64,000 bases of DNA from Apus apus (Eukaryota; Chordata; Aves; Apodiformes; Apodidae). The stretch is taken from contig NC_067305.1 of NCBI RefSeq assembly GCF_020740795.1, forward strand, positions 4,278,001-4,342,000, read 5' to 3'. Under the pieces are notes generated by a model that ran no database searches, was not told the origin of the DNA, and was given only the letters and a program-made list of their open reading frames with translations. Position 1 is the first letter of the stretch; each line of letters opens with the position of its first letter. The translations under genes were made by a program, and so were the position numbers. Of this stretch, positions 11,362-26,300 are shown piece after piece.

Positions 11362-14300
11362 GTAAATTTATGCTAAAATTGCCTTCTGTGAAAATAGTTT
11401 CTTGACAACTTCAAATCACTGCTGTTGAGCGTAACTTCTGAGAATCACCTGCTTGGTTTAAGATTGAAATATCTCTGGTCTGCCTTGGTGTTTGGCTGTG
11501 TTGCTCAACTGCTTCTAATTGATTTTCCTTAATTCATTCTTCCGTTCAGTTGACTTCCTGTTGCTTTACTTTGTTTGACTGAACTTTCCACCACTAAACA
11601 CTAATATTCTGTGACAGAGGTTACCTGTGTTTTTCCACCTTAAAGTTTTGATGGCATTTGAATCAAATTGTAAGTGAATGTTTTCATAAAACAATGTTGT
11701 TCTGCTGAAACAGTGACCGCTCAATGTACTCGTGCCTGTGTGTGAGCCTGTCCTGTAGCATTTTTATGAACTCATTTTTGAGGGAGTTATTTCCTTTCTA
11801 CAATTGTTTGTTTTGAAGAGAGCAATGTTGGTAGCTGGGAAGAAGGTGTCTGTTGGTTTTGGCTTTTTATTACTGCAGTGTTTCCAACAGAAAGCAAAAC
11901 TAGGCACGTGAGAAGGAGAGGGTACAGCTGGTCTTGCATTAAGTAACAGCAGGACAAACTTTAACTGATCTTTTAAACTTCAGCCTCTCTTTCCTGCTCT
12001 CTCATCTGAGAGGAGAAACTCTGCAGCCTCGGGTGGATGTAATGATCACCTGTAATGAAATTGTCAACAGCAAGGAATTTTAACACAGCCCTTGTAATAC
12101 TTAGGTTTAAATATTCTCAGATGTAACAACAGTTTTCTTTAAAAAAAACAAACACACACAAACTTTTTTTAGTATTTTAGATAAAATGTGAAAAAGCAGT
12201 GAAGTTAAACTATGGGATATATTACATTTTGAAGTGTGATTTGCAAATTTTTTGGTGAAGAATTAGGAAAATACGCAAGTTCTTTTTTTGCTTTGCTTTC
12301 TGCTGCTTGAAAGAAGAAGTAAAATTGCTTGAGGTTTGTTGGTTGCTGGAGTTCAAGTTTGCAGTTCTAAACAGAAAACAGGAAGGGGTCACTGTGGAAA
12401 GCACTGTTTGATCAGCTGATCTTTCTGCCTTTGATAAAATTAACTCTTTCTGACTCTAGTCTGCCAGACATGATGCAGCTGTGTGAAACCAGCTGGAGAT
12501 GTAACATCTCATGTTGTGGTTTGTCCATTGAGTGAGAAATGCACAGTATCCCTAGATTGAAAACAAAAATTAATAGTTAGGGAGTCACAGGTACATGTTG
12601 TGTGTGTCTGGGAATGCTCATGAAGAGACATTTGTGATTTTTCTCCAGTAAGATTGGTTGACATAAGCACTGTGACTTCTTCAGACTTCCCCTGTGCATT
12701 TAGTAACACATTTAATGAGAAGATAGTCTTGCTAACTAGAAATATGATGACTGATTGAAAACTTGCACACTTGCCAAATGGATTCTAATATGACTGTTGA
12801 GAGGACTCGTTGTCTGAAATGTGAGGCTCTTCTGAAATTCTCAGGGAAGCCTCTTGCTCTGCTTCTCGATGGTGTTTGTCAGTTGCAGATTGATTCAGTG
12901 TAAACTTGTCCTCCCAAATATTGCAAAAGGTAAAGGGGTTTATGACAACTAAATATAAAAATGTTGGAACATCTGAATCCTAAAATGCCTTTTGGAATTG
13001 AATATATGTTTTTGTATTAAAAGTATTCTTAATGGAATTGAAATTATAAAGGAAGGAACCTTTTTGAAACTTGCAGAGACTGAGATTTTTCCATGTTGAA
13101 ACACATCACTGGGGTGCCTGTGATTTTGGTACAAGCCTATTTCAGGTAGTGGAAATGTACTTCTCTGTTCACATAACTTCTGTGCATGTCAAAAAGTGAT
13201 GCTATGGTAGGTTTAGAACCTAGAGAAGTAAAATAAATCTGTCCTACTTTGGATATTTTGCGAGCACATTCATTGGACAGTGAGGCTTCCATGTTTCCCA
13301 GTATGGATGCTTGTGTTCAATTCCAGTCACCAAGTGTAATTTAAAAAAACAAACCCAAATAAAATCTTGGTCTTGGAGAGGAATGCAGGGAAAACTTCCC
13401 ATTCTTTGTGGAAGTTAACCTGATGACAAACTCTTCTGCTAGAGTTAGCCACTTCTGAATCCAACTGTGGTGACTCATTTTGGGTTTTTACTTAAGGGAA
13501 CTGAAGTGGTGGTAAAAGGGAGTTTTTCTTAAATGGGTGTTTCAGGGGATTTTTTGCATGATCAGTTTTGAACTGTGCCTAAACTGTTTTAGAATGTTCT
13601 CTGTAATTTTGAAGCTTTATTCTAAGTTCTCCTGAAATGTGAAAATGTACTCTTGACTGAAATCTGTTTCCCTGACTCATATGATGCAGAAGATGGTTGC
13701 ATTTTGGCTCAGAACTTCTCCTTTTTAGTGACCTCTTATATTCCTGTCACCTAAGTAAGATGTGTCCTTACAGGCTGACCTTCTGTAAAAGTTCAAGGAG
13801 TTAAAACAACCACAGAGCACCTCTGCTGCACAGAGAGGTGAGCACTGTCAGCATGGTATGGAGATCGTTTATAATTTTATCATCACATACTTAGTGAACT
13901 TGGACACATTTCTTACCAAACTCTGTTTCTGTGTTGGCTAACTAATCTCTGTTCAAATATGTAAATAATTTGAAGATCATAGTAGAATCATGGAATGGTT
14001 TGGGTTAGAAGGGACCTTCAAGATCATCTAGTTCCAACCCTCCTGCATGGGCAGGGACACCTCCCACTAGGGGAGGTTGCTTCAATTCCCGTCCAACCTG
14101 ACCTTGAAGATAAACTATTGTCAATGTTTTAATATTGTTGATATCTTAACTCCTTGTTCATAATTTCTAGACTTTGAAGAAGGGAGTTATAGCTGTGCTA
14201 TGAAAGGAGATTTGACCTTAATAGTTGCTAGTTACTACCTTCTCAAACAATGGAGAAATTAAGTACATGATACTGAGACAGAGTGGTCAAAAATGTGGCA

Positions 14301-17300
14301 CTAGCACAGTTGCTGTCACGTGCACTAGTGAAAGGAGAGCTGGTCAGGGGTTTGTCTCTGATCCTCAGATGCTTCTTGCTCAATCTTGGCACCAGAGTCT
14401 GAGCTGTTTGTAGGATTCTTTGTTGAGGATCCAATAAGCAGAGGTAACGTGCACTGCTTCTGGTTAGGTTTGGCACTGCTTGCAGCTTTCTAGAGAAAAA
14501 GAATCAGAAAGGCTGGCTTGCTCCCCAGGACAGAGGGGCTGCAGCACAGCCTGAAGCTGTTTTGAGCTGGTTTTTAACAGTTCACGAGCCACACAGTTGC
14601 CTCAGATGATTTTTTCTCTTAATTGTTTCTCCAGGCTAACATAGATCATCTTTAGTGAAGGGCAGTTTCTTTAAAACTGGTAGGAAGATAAAGATAGGCT
14701 CTGTTTTAAGATACTCCTTTATCCTCTTCTAAATTTAGTGATTAAAGTATAGCTCCCTGGCTTGGAGTTTTGCCTGCTGAGTTCAGTTCAGTTATGGTTG
14801 AAATCCTAAGAAAAAAGTTACATTTGGGAAATATTACTTGGGTCAAGTTTGGAATAGTGAGTCAAACCTTTATATATATTTTATAGTCTTGAACGAGATA
14901 ATTAACCTCTCCCTACTCACTGAAGAAGTTTCCAAGAAATTTGTATTTTCCTGTCTTCAGGGAAAAAATGTCTTAAAACACCTGTTTCAGATATAAAGGG
15001 CACAGGTCAATCAGTCTAAGGCTCTAAACTTGTTTTGGAGAGCTGAAGTAAAGTGAGCAGGTTCTTCAAGCCAATTAATTTAGTAAAGTGGCAGCAAATT
15101 GAGGGAGGGGACAGGAGCACGTGGCAAGATAATAAGAGGGAATTGGAGCTTCCTCTTCTGGCAGCAAAGCTCCTGTTTGGCTGGCTGTTGTTAAATTCTA
15201 AGCCTCAGTGTCCAGGATTTATTACAGAAGTTACTTGCTTAGTGTGCTGAAAGTTCATTTACTTCTGAAGTGGAGGCTGAGGAACATTGGGACAGATGGA
15301 AATACTGGGGTTGCCATTGGGATGTGTTCTTGAAGATTTCCTGATGGCACAGATCCACTCTTTGAAAAGAATTAAAGCTCAAATAAAATGCAAGGTCCAA
15401 CAGGAAGCATTTATTAAGTGGCCTTCTAAGGAAAGCAGTTGTAAATATCGATTAATATCCACAGCACAAGCAGGTGGGTGGAGGGATGAGATTTTCCAGA
15501 ACTCAGCATATTAAAAGGGTGGTTAGATTTCATTGTAGAAAGGAAACTTTTATGCTTTACTGTGGAAAACAGAGTGAAGCAATTTGTTGTCAGCTGTTTT
15601 CTTTATTACAGCCCCATTGTGCTTGTGGTTTTGGTATAAGATGGACTTAAACTGAGTGGTGCTTCAGCTCTGGTTTTCATTTGTGTTTGCCATGGAAGTC
15701 TGCATATGTAGTTAGCAAGTCTAGTCTGTTCTATTTGAGGGAAAGTAGTTGTTTTGAAGCTATTATCTGCATGTGTTTGTTTTAAGAATCATGATCAGAG
15801 GAAGAATGGAACTTCCTTTTTCCATTTGGTTGGATGTTACTAGGGGTTTTTTAGGTAGTTTTGCATACTTCTCCCTGCTGCACACATCTCCTGGGGAAAA
15901 ATCACCTTGTTCTTCCACAGTCTTGTCATGTGGATTGCTTTGACTTCCCCAGGACATCATCCAGCTTGCAGAGTTGCAAAATTACCCTGAACACTACAAC
16001 TTCTGTGTTAATGAATGGAGGTTTTGCAGCATGAGGAGCACTGCTAAGCTGCCTTCAATTCTGAAGCAGCCATTTCCTCTTCCTTGGAGTTTGAGTCTTT
16101 GGTGTCATTTGGCACCTGAGAAGGTTGGTCTGTGCAGTGGTGGTTCTGCCATGGGTTGGAGTGGTTTACATAAACTCCGATGGCTTTTTCAGATTTTGGC
16201 AATTCTTGTGAAAGAATTAAATGAGGTTTTAGGTGTAGGGTTCTTCTGGTAGATGATAGGAGCATGTGTATGGTTTGGAGGTTTCTTTTTACAGCAAAGA
16301 AAAGGAGAGTTTGGCCTTTTTTCTGACTGCTTTCAAAGCTGTTACTGTTGTAGGAGTTTGGAGCAGCAGACTCGAGTTTGTCTCTTGCATTCCAAGGTAA
16401 GAGGATGGGTTGGATGACTTCCTGCCTCCCAGAATAGGCACTCCCAACTCCCAATTCCTGCTGGCCTTGGTCACTATTTTTGACTCAATCTCTTTTTGTG
16501 TAGCTAGTGCACTGCACTGGAGAGGTTTAGCTGTAGTTTTTCGTTTTCATCTGTCTCCTCATGGGCTCACAAGGGAAAACAGTAAATGGGTTTGCTTAAG
16601 TAAATCATGATTCCTCTTTAGCTGAAATTGCCTCTTGTCCCCTCAAACCTTCTGAATGTGTTTTGTAAAGGTGTAGGTGGCTTTCTGTAGAGGCAAATTA
16701 GGGAGATATTTCAGTTGAATTTGGGCTGTGTATAGAGTGTCTGGCTGGAATTATCTGTGAAAGATGCTTTCCATGCAGAGCAGTGGCTAGATAAGGCAGC
16801 TTAATTTCATCTGTAATCCTTTTTCTGTAGGATAAAGCTACAGTGGGTTGAAGATATTGTACTGCTCAATACCAAAATACTTATTTTAGATTTTGCACTT
16901 TTATGATTTTAGGCAGGAATGTCACTTGTAGAGTTAACTTGTCAATGTCTATTGAAGAATAGCAGCAGTGATTGGAGTGTAAAGTTAAATGTTACCCCCA
17001 AAAAATTCCCATTCTAAATGTTAAGTGACTTGGAATGTTCCTTAAAAAGTTGTAGATGTCAAAGGCTCCTATGAGAAAAACCATTCAGCACATGAAAACT
17101 TTCCTAAAAACTGATAATATTAGATCAGCTTTTAAGAATTTGCTTTATGCTTTAACTAAATACCAGACACATGAGATCATAAGAGCCTTCAGTTTTAAAC
17201 TGTATTCATTGCTTACATGAGTAATCACTAAGAAAAGTTTTTCAGGAAGCTTGGGTTTGGGATTTCTTAACTCTATAATGCCAAAATATTCATCATAAAA

Positions 17301-20300
17301 AAAATAATGTGGCAAATTTAGCTGTATTGTGTTTTGGTTTCTTAAGTATAACTAGTGAACTGATAATTAACTGATGGCTGAAGTTAGAGAATGTTTTAAA
17401 AGGAGGTTTTGCTGGAATCAATTGGCAAGTCCGCTGTTCTGCAGGCTGGCAAAGTTCAGTGCCACAAATGTCTTGAGACATTGGCTGAGAAGTTGGATGG
17501 TGTGACTCAGAGAGCAGCAGCTGAGCCACTGGTGATGGGAGGAGCAGGGCTTTGAATTGATGAAGCAGACAATTTGCTGTGCTGATGGTGCTGGACTTCC
17601 ACGTCTGGTTTGGTGGTATTCAGTAAGTTTAAGGAGTAACCTGGTTTGTATGGAAGCATTAATATGCATGTGTCTGTAAAATAGGCTCTAAAAATTAATC
17701 TGGGTGATAACCTGTTGGATAGTAGCTACAACAAAAATATTGATGACTCTCATCAGTGCTTGCTTTGAAAAATTTGACTGGGGAGGCACATGGAACATGG
17801 TGTCTAGAAATTAGAAGTCATCAATGAGCACTGCTGGTCATAGATCCTTCCTCCTTAGAAACCTGGTGACTTTTCTGCAGTTACAGCAGAATCACCCCAT
17901 GGGTTTTCCCCCTGCACAGGAGGAGCTCCTGTAGCTTATGAGGTGAGAAATAACGATTGTCTGAAGGATTATGGACGTTCTCCCAGTTTATAGAAGTTTC
18001 TGGGGTTCTCTGAAGGCTGGGCAGCTGGCAGGAGAAATCTGCTTGTGAGAAAGCTTTGAGAACCTGTGTTGGAAACAGTGATCCAGGTGCCAGGCTGCAG
18101 TGCAGCTGCAGCCCTGCAGGTTGCTTGGAAAACAATAAAAAGAGAAGGGAACAGTTTCAATATAGAGACAGTGACTGTCATGAAGACAATGCTCCTCTGG
18201 GATATACACCCCATTGGGCAGCTTAATGGGTAAACAGTTTGGTTCTATGTTGTGTTCAGAATTCAAGTGTCCATCACTCTCCGGATGTGTCAGGAGGAAG
18301 AGGGTGGCATTTTGTGATACCATCCCACAAGTGCTCTGTGTTAGGGGAGATGGATTTCCTCATGGAGGCTTGAATTGCTTGGAGCTTTAAGAGGAAGTGT
18401 CTGTGGCAGGAGGTGCTGGTCTGCACTGAGCAGTGTATTTTTCCAAGCAATTGCCTTTTACACAGGGTTTCTTCTCTACATGCTGATGCCTCCTGCATGT
18501 TAGAAGGATGACAAGTTTCTCTTAACCTAAGAACACTGTTTATAAAATTAAGGACATTCCCAGTCACTAATTCCTCTGGAATTCCAGTAAGAAGTTATGT
18601 TTGAAGTTCTTAAGTGTGGCTTATGTAAAGCCTACTCTGTGTTACGTGTGTACTAGCAATGATCAAAAGGCTCATGATAGAGAAATATTAAAGATACACA
18701 TTTAGAATTTGCCTCATGCCTGGTTGTTTTGTTTTTTTCCTTCCATGGAATCACAGAATCATTTAGGTTGGAAAAGATCTTTAAGATGATCAAATCCAAC
18801 CCTACTTTCCCAAGCCCAGCACTGAGCCAGATCCCCAAGCACCACATCTAGACAACTTTTAAACACATCCTGGGGTGGTGACTCAGCCACCTCCCTGGGC
18901 AGCCTGTTCCAATGTCTGACAACCCTTTCAGGGAAAAAGTTCTTCCTAATGTCTGGTCTAAACCTCCCCTGTTGCAGCTTGAGGCCATTCCTTCTTGTTC
19001 TATCACGAGCTGCTTGTGAGAAGAGACCAGCATCTGCCTCTTTACCAGAGTCCTTTCAAGTAGCTGTTGAGGGCAATGTGATCTCCCCTCAGACTCCTTT
19101 TCTTCAGACTAAACAGCCCCACCAGCCCATGAATGTGACCTGGTTCTGTAAACTAAGGTTTTTCTGTTTGTCTTTTTCCTGGTTTTTGAATATACAACTC
19201 TGAAAATCGATAGGCTACCTTTACAGATGAGATCTTAACCTTCTGTTCTTGTTTAAAGAAAAGTTGTTTGTTGTGAAAATGTTGAGTGGGAGCAACAGGT
19301 TAGGAAATCAGACATGGTTTGTGGCTTTTCTACAGGAGACACATTGTCATGGTCATTGTGCTGTCTTCTCCCTCCTGAGTATTCTTTCTGAAGTCATAAC
19401 TGTTAGTGATTGAGGCCAATTTGTGCTCTCTAGCCATGATAAGCTTTCCTGGACTCTGAGAAATATTTAAATGTATTCTTTCCCTCCTTCGATCCCTCAA
19501 ATATTATTGCATGAGGCAAATAATAAATGTATCTAGATCTGTGGAGGTTTCCTAAGCTGCCTCGTTGGACTCTGTATGCTGCCAGTTCCTCAGTATTTCA
19601 AGTGTGTGTCACGAGCTAACAGGAGGCTGAAGAATGAACAGAAGAGCTTGAAAATCTGTGTTGGCATGTTGTGTTTGATTGAATATTAACTCATTTTGCT
19701 TTATTACAGGCATTTGGGAATGCAAAAACAGCACATAACAATAACTCCAGTCGTTTTGGAAAGTTTATTCAAGTTAACTATTTAGAGAACGGTATTGTCC
19801 GCGGGTAAGTAGGGTCAGACTGGTACTATTTGAATACCTTTGTTTTGTGTTCAGTAGGAGAAAAAGCTGCTCCAACTTTGGCCTCATTATACTCATGTCT
19901 CACGTGTCAAGGAGTTCAGATTATCACTGAGGAGATACCTTTGTCAGACCATGAGGGCTTTCCTTTTGCCAGTTACGTCTTAAAACCAAGCCCTGAAGAT
20001 TGTTTCTTGGGTATTTCTCTTTGTCCGATTAAGTGCATATTGAAACTTCTCTTTTAAGATAGTGACTAAGCTACTCTCTTGTATATTTTATTGCAGATTT
20101 CATTATTCAGGTTCTCTTAGCAGTTGCTTTCTGATGTTTTGTGAGGTCTTTTCTTTTGCTCTCATGCTTTTTTCATTGTTTGGTGGCTCTTTAGGGCTGT
20201 GGTCGAAAAATACCTGCTTGAAAAATCTCGTCTGGTTTCTCATGAAAAAGATGAAAGGTAAGACATTAATACAGTTTACTAACTCCATTATAATCAGTGC

Positions 20301-23300
20301 AGGTGCTTAAAAGCATCTGAAGTATATAGAATAAGAGAGACATAGTGTTTTCATTAAAGAGAAATGTATTGACTTTGTAGGAACTACCATGTCTTTTATT
20401 ATCTGCTACTTGGAGTCAGTGAGGAAGAGCGGAAAGAATTTCACCTCAAGCAACCTGAAGATTATTTCTACCTCAACCAGGTAATGGGTGGCAGGGATTT
20501 AGCAATGCAGGGATGAATGTCTGTCTGTTGTGCTAGAGATGAAAGAAAGCAGAACAGACTTGTTTTCTTGTCATGTGTGGGCTTCCTTCTTTGCCTTTCA
20601 TGATGGCTCTTTCTTCACAGCATAACTTGAAAATTGAAGATGGGGAAGATCTTCGACACGACTTTGAGAGATTAAAACAAGCCATGGAGATGGTTGGCTT
20701 CCTTTCAGCAACAAAAAAGCAGTATGTAGAATCCCTTAAGCTTTGGTTATGACAGCTGGTTACTGGTCATGACTTGGAGTAAACTGCCTATGTGTTGGGA
20801 TCCCCTTCTGTCTAGTAGGAAGCAAAGGGAGCTGAGGATTTGAGGGCTTATGGACAAATCGTCTAGTAGAATTAAGTCTGTTAAACTGTTATCGTGAACT
20901 CATAAGAAAAATTCTTATAAAATTCAATTTTTCTTTCTTAGGATTTTTTCAGTGCTCTCAGCTATTCTTTATTTGGGCAACGTGACATACAAGAAGAAAG
21001 CTACAGGTCGTGATGAAGGGTTGGAAGTAGGACCTCCTGAAGTGTTGGACATTCTTTCCCAGCTTTTGAAAGTAGAGTATTTCTCTGTAGCTCTAATGTT
21101 GGATAGATCTGCTTGTCATGCTCTACCTCAGCATCATCCTTGAATATCTTATTACTCAGCTTGCAATTTCTAGATCTGGTTTTTGATACTTCCACAACAT
21201 TTATTTCATGGGAGGGGAAACAGACAAAATCAGTGAAATTATTTGGGCTGGGGTTGGAATAAAGCCCATAGCATGGAAGTGAAATTTGATTACTCAGTAA
21301 TCATAGAGCCAAACAGGAATAAATTCAGTGGGGATGTGGCCTTTGCCACCACAGGGAAACATCTGACTGAATCTAATCTGAGAATAATTGAAAGAAGTTG
21401 AAGAACTTGCAAATCTATTAATGAATGATAAATGTAGCTGTTGTTAAAGATCTTGGCCTTCTCTGAGGAAACTGTTGTCATGAGATTATTCACTGGGGAG
21501 TTAAGAGAGTGACAGTAACTCTTGCTCTTGTTTTCTTTGAAGGTTAAACGAGAGATTCTAGTCGAAGTGCTAACAAAAAGAAAAACTGTGACTGCTAATG
21601 ATAAGCTTATTTTGCCATATAGTCTCAATGAGGTGAGTAAAACCACCAGTGGAATTGTTTTAAATTATTCAACTTGCTTTGCTGGCTACAAATCCAGTAT
21701 ATTTCCACATCTAGTGAGGGATGCCTGGAACATGAGAAGCTAGCCCTGAAGGAAAACCTTGGTTTTATTTGCCTTTGTGAGGATTGTAACCTTTGAGTGG
21801 CACTGGTTTGAAAGAGAAATGCTTTTAGTCAAGTTCTGAATGTTGTTTCCTCTGCAGGCAATAACAGCTCGGGATTCCATGGCAAAGTCCTTGTACAGTG
21901 CCCTGTTTGATTGGATTGTCCTGCGGATTAACCACGCGCTGCTCAACAAGAAGGACATGGAGGAATCTGTTACAGTAAGTTTCTCACAGTCTTTGCAGAC
22001 AGCTGTGTGTTCAGAGCTCCAGGGAATGCTGGAGATGACATGTTCAGATATCTGGGTTACATTTTGATTCTTCTGAAGTCCATTATAAATGTATTGGTAG
22101 TGTTTAATTATCTCTGTTTTCACAACAGACAGAACTGTTAAATATTCAGTCTGTTAGCATAGAATCATGGGATGGTTTGGGTTGGAAGGGACTTTAAAGA
22201 TCATCTAGTTCCAACCCCCCTGCATGGGCAGGGACACCTCCCACCAGCCCAGGTTGCTCCAAGCCCCATCCAACCTGCCCTTCAACACTGCCAGGGATGG
22301 GGCAGCCACAGCTTCCCTGGGCAGCCTGTTCCAGGGTCTCCCCACCCTCACACTCCAGAATTTCCTCCTCATATCCAACCTAAATCTCACTTCCTCCAGT
22401 TTTAATCCATCTCCCATTGTCCCATCACTCCCTGCCCTTGTCAGAAGTCCTTCCCCAGCTTTCCTGGAGCCCCTCCAGGCACTGCAAGGCTGCTATGAGG
22501 TCTCCCTGGAGCCTTTTGTAATGGTTAGTTGTGGGTTAAGTCACTGTAGGACAGATTGCCTAACTAGATTTCCACATCTTCTTCTAGTGTTTGTCCATTG
22601 GTGTGCTTGATATTTTTGGATTTGAAGACTTTGAAACCAACAGTTTTGAACAGTTCTGTATAAATTATGCAAATGAGCAGCTTCAGTATTATTTCAACCA
22701 GCATATTTTCAAACTGGAGCAGGTAAGAAAATCATTGGGGTAACAAAGATTTGTTTTTCTCAAGTGCTCATATTTGATGCCAGCTTAGCCACTGATCTGC
22801 AAAGCCCCATGGCATAACTTTTATAATGGCTTGACTGTATTTCCAAAGTCTTTATTTCTTGGCTTATTATTGCTTATCATGATATTTCTGAAGGTTGCAG
22901 TTTTGCTGTATTTAGTGCCCTACATACAGTAATGAAAGTTAAGTCTTTGTTCAGAGGGCTGGCATCAAGTTTCTGTTTGACTGCAAGAAACAAAAAAGAC
23001 ATTCAACCCCAGACAGATGAAACTGTCAGCTTTGAAAGTCTGTAGGTGAGGTGTTGGTTTGAGGGATCATTTTTTGGGGGTGGTGATTTTTTTTTTTTTT
23101 TTTGTTAAATGGTAGGTAAGGTGTTTGGTTTAGAGATTTAGATTTTGGGAGTTTTTTTATGGTTGGGAAACAGTTTCTCTTCTTTTTTTATCAGTTAGTA
23201 AATACATAGTGTCCAGTCTTTGCTCCTTCCACCTGGTTGCTTTTGGGGATAGAAGTGAGTGTTGGTATTGGCAGGAGTTCTGAAATCCTGCTATTACTGG

Positions 23301-26300
23301 CATCTGTTGTTTTACTTGTTCACAGATGGTATCTCCTTACAGTGCTTTGAGCACAGAGAGCTAACTGAACCTGTTTCTAGACTGAAAGTTGGGGTTGGTT
23401 TGCTTTTTTTTGCTCTGGACTTGGATTATTTTTTTTTTTTCCCCTCTATTTTGCATTACAACGTTATCCTGGGGTCAGTTTGCTGCAAGAAAGAAGTTGT
23501 TGTGTGTGGCATTTTGTCAGCCACATGTAGATAAATTTAAACAAGCATTTTAAAGTGAAGAAACAAACTGAACATACAAACCGTGTGTAAACATAATCCC
23601 AGGTCCTTGTTTTGTAGAAGTGGCTGTCCAGGCTAACCAGAGTAAATAGTTACATTGTTTTCTTTTTTCTAAGGTCATTTTTCCAAATAAGCTTAATCCC
23701 TGAATCACCCATTTCCTGTATCTCTCGCACCAGGAGGACCCTCAGGGGGCATCTCTGTATCTTTTTAAAGAAAGGCTTTTTTGTCTGTGGAAAATGCCAT
23801 GTGAGTTCTGTGCTGTGGCTGCACACTGAGCAGTCTGTCACCAGGCAGACAATTCTACCTACTTAAAAATAATCCCCTCATCATCATCATCATCACATAG
23901 AACAGTGAGAGGTGCTTTGTCTTTTGTTAAACACCAAACTTATTTAATTTTCTGTATGATGTCTTTTTTGTTTGTTTGTTTTTTACATTAGTGCCCTGTC
24001 ATCAGTTGTTTTCTCTGGGCTTTTACAGCATTAAGAAAAACCTCTATTTTGGGTGCTTATCTTAATGGGAATCTTTTCCTGTCAAGGATTTGATTCAGCA
24101 GAAGAGCTTCGTGTTCCCCTGTCAGAGAGCTCCAAATTTGCTGAACCTAAGCAATACTCGTTGGTTCCTCAGGGAAGTTCTGCTGTTGTGTAGGGCTTAA
24201 CTGCCTGCTTTGAAACTTCTGCTACTTTGTCTGACAGTGCAATTTGGAAATTCTGGAACTTGGTAGTGAATACCTGTCATATAACACAAGAGCTATGGAA
24301 AAGTAAAAGAGGCTTAAATTCCTCCAATATGTGTCTACCTGGGGTTTTAATGTTTAAGTTTGCAGACTGATGGCTGGGAAGGCACAGCAAAACATTCATG
24401 TCACTGTTTTGGTTTTGAAATAGTTTTACTCCAAACATCTGCTGTTGAGTGACTTGCCTAGGTGGACCTTTGATCTGACCCAGTGTGCTTGCTCCTCTGT
24501 TCTTATTTGTACATTTTCCATATTTTTGTTTCTGCTGCCTGAACTAACAAACTCAACTTGCCATAGTTGCTGGAGGGTGTCTTTTAAGCACTTAGACCAC
24601 AGGACATTAAAGGTCAGGGCACTGTACTGATGAGGGAATTTTCTTGAGCTACACAGGAGGAATATAAGAGTGAAGGGATCACTTGGCACAATATTGACTA
24701 TACTGATAATGTGGCCTGCATTCACTTAATCAGCAAGAAGCCCACTGGCCTCTTCTATCTTCTGGATGAAGAAAGCAAGTAAGCAACAAACATCTTCTGA
24801 AAAAAAATGTATGGCAGGGAGGAGGGAAGGACTGTGGAAGGGAACAGAGATACAGCAATTCAAAAAAAGAGAGGAATGTTGTGGGAAGCAGAGTCACCTT
24901 ATGACTCTGATCTGCACTCTAGTCTGCTTCTAATGACTCCAGTGTGGTGGTGATATAAATTGATGCTAAAATTGACCTTTGGCTTAAACAGACTTAGAGA
25001 CTTTCCCTTTTGTTTGTTATTGTGGAATTACAGTTAAAGTAAAATGTTTGTAAATAAGTCTTTGGAACATTAAGTAGCAAATGTGTTAATTAGTTAATCT
25101 GGTAGTAACTAAATTTGACTGGTGAAGTGGGAGGAAGCTTTGATGTACACTTGAAACCTCAGAATATTCTGTGTGGAGCTCTTTAGTTTTGATCCAGAAA
25201 TTAAGCCCACCCCTAAGATCAAAGCAGGTCTGTGAGCCTCAATTTAAGTGTAAAGATCTTGGACAAGAAAATCCTTTCCACAAGGATCACTAGGTGCTCC
25301 TCAGTCTGTTGCCTTGCACCTCAAGAAATGTACCTATATTTGAAAAACAGCTGACCTCTTGTTTTGTATTCCTAGTTTTCCACATGCCACCAACCAAACT
25401 CTACTTGCAAAATTCAAACAGCAGCATGAGGAGAACAAGTTTTTTGTTGGAACCCCAGTGATGGAGCCTGCTTTCATTATCCGACACTTTGCCGGGAAAG
25501 TTAAATACCAGATAAAAGTAGGTGATGGATCTGATAGCCTCAAAAAAAATTTCCTTATCTTTCTGATGGTTTTTGTCAAGTTCTTGAAAGCTGGCTGGGA
25601 ATGGGCTGGATCAGATACTTAAAGTTCAACCGAGGACATATTTTTTGGTGGTGGTCTTGACCTGAGGATGGTGCTCACCATAGTGAGAATTGTTGAGAAT
25701 AGCACATTATCCTGAACAGCGATTAGCACCTTGGGTCAAACCCCAGCTTTCCTGAGAGCTCGTGGTTCAGTGTCCCTGTTTTGCAGGATTTCAGAGAGAA
25801 AAACATGGATTACATGAGACCAGATATCGTGGCTTTGCTGCGGAGCAGTGACAGCGCTTACGTGCGGGAGCTGATCGGGATGGACCCGGTGGCCGTGTTC
25901 CGCTGGGCCGTGCTGCGCGCGGCCGTCCGAGCCATGGCTGTCTTTGCAGCAGCTGGACGCCAGAGAGCTCAGAAGACTGCAGGTATGGGATGAGAAAAAG
26001 ACTCTGGAAACACTTCCAAATACTGTACAGTTGGTTAGGGCTTGTTGGCAGAACCAGTTGGCAGCAAAAGCTTATGGTCTAGGTGCCATCTTTGGAGCTA
26101 AGGACAGAACTCGCTTCTGAAAACGGCTTCACGTCCACTTGGTGGGTGAATTCTCACATTTGGTGAGAAACTGGCTGAGACAAGCTGAGAGAGTTGGGGT
26201 GTTCAGCCTGGAGAAGAGAAGGCTCCAGGGAGACCTTAAAGCACCTTCCAGTGCCTGAAGGGGCTCCAGGAAAGCTGGGGAGGGACTTGGGACAAGGGCA

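Larger units (their letters stand above)
11362..19709 (+). other. MYO9B: MYO9B intron 2 (8.3 kb)
   Basis: AT-rich noncoding sequence with two CR1 fragments (about 13,980 and 18,744, listed separately). Nothing else recognisable was found. The acceptor is TTATTACAG at 19,701-19,709. Confidence 0.7.

Noticed and set aside
22205-22610. Repeated open frames such as [20 protein letters not shown] on several copies
   Set aside because: They are non-coding-strand translations of CR1 3' ends, recurring at every recent copy; not a gene family. The same applies near 26,200, 38,900, 40,200, 48,900, 52,700 and 55,300.
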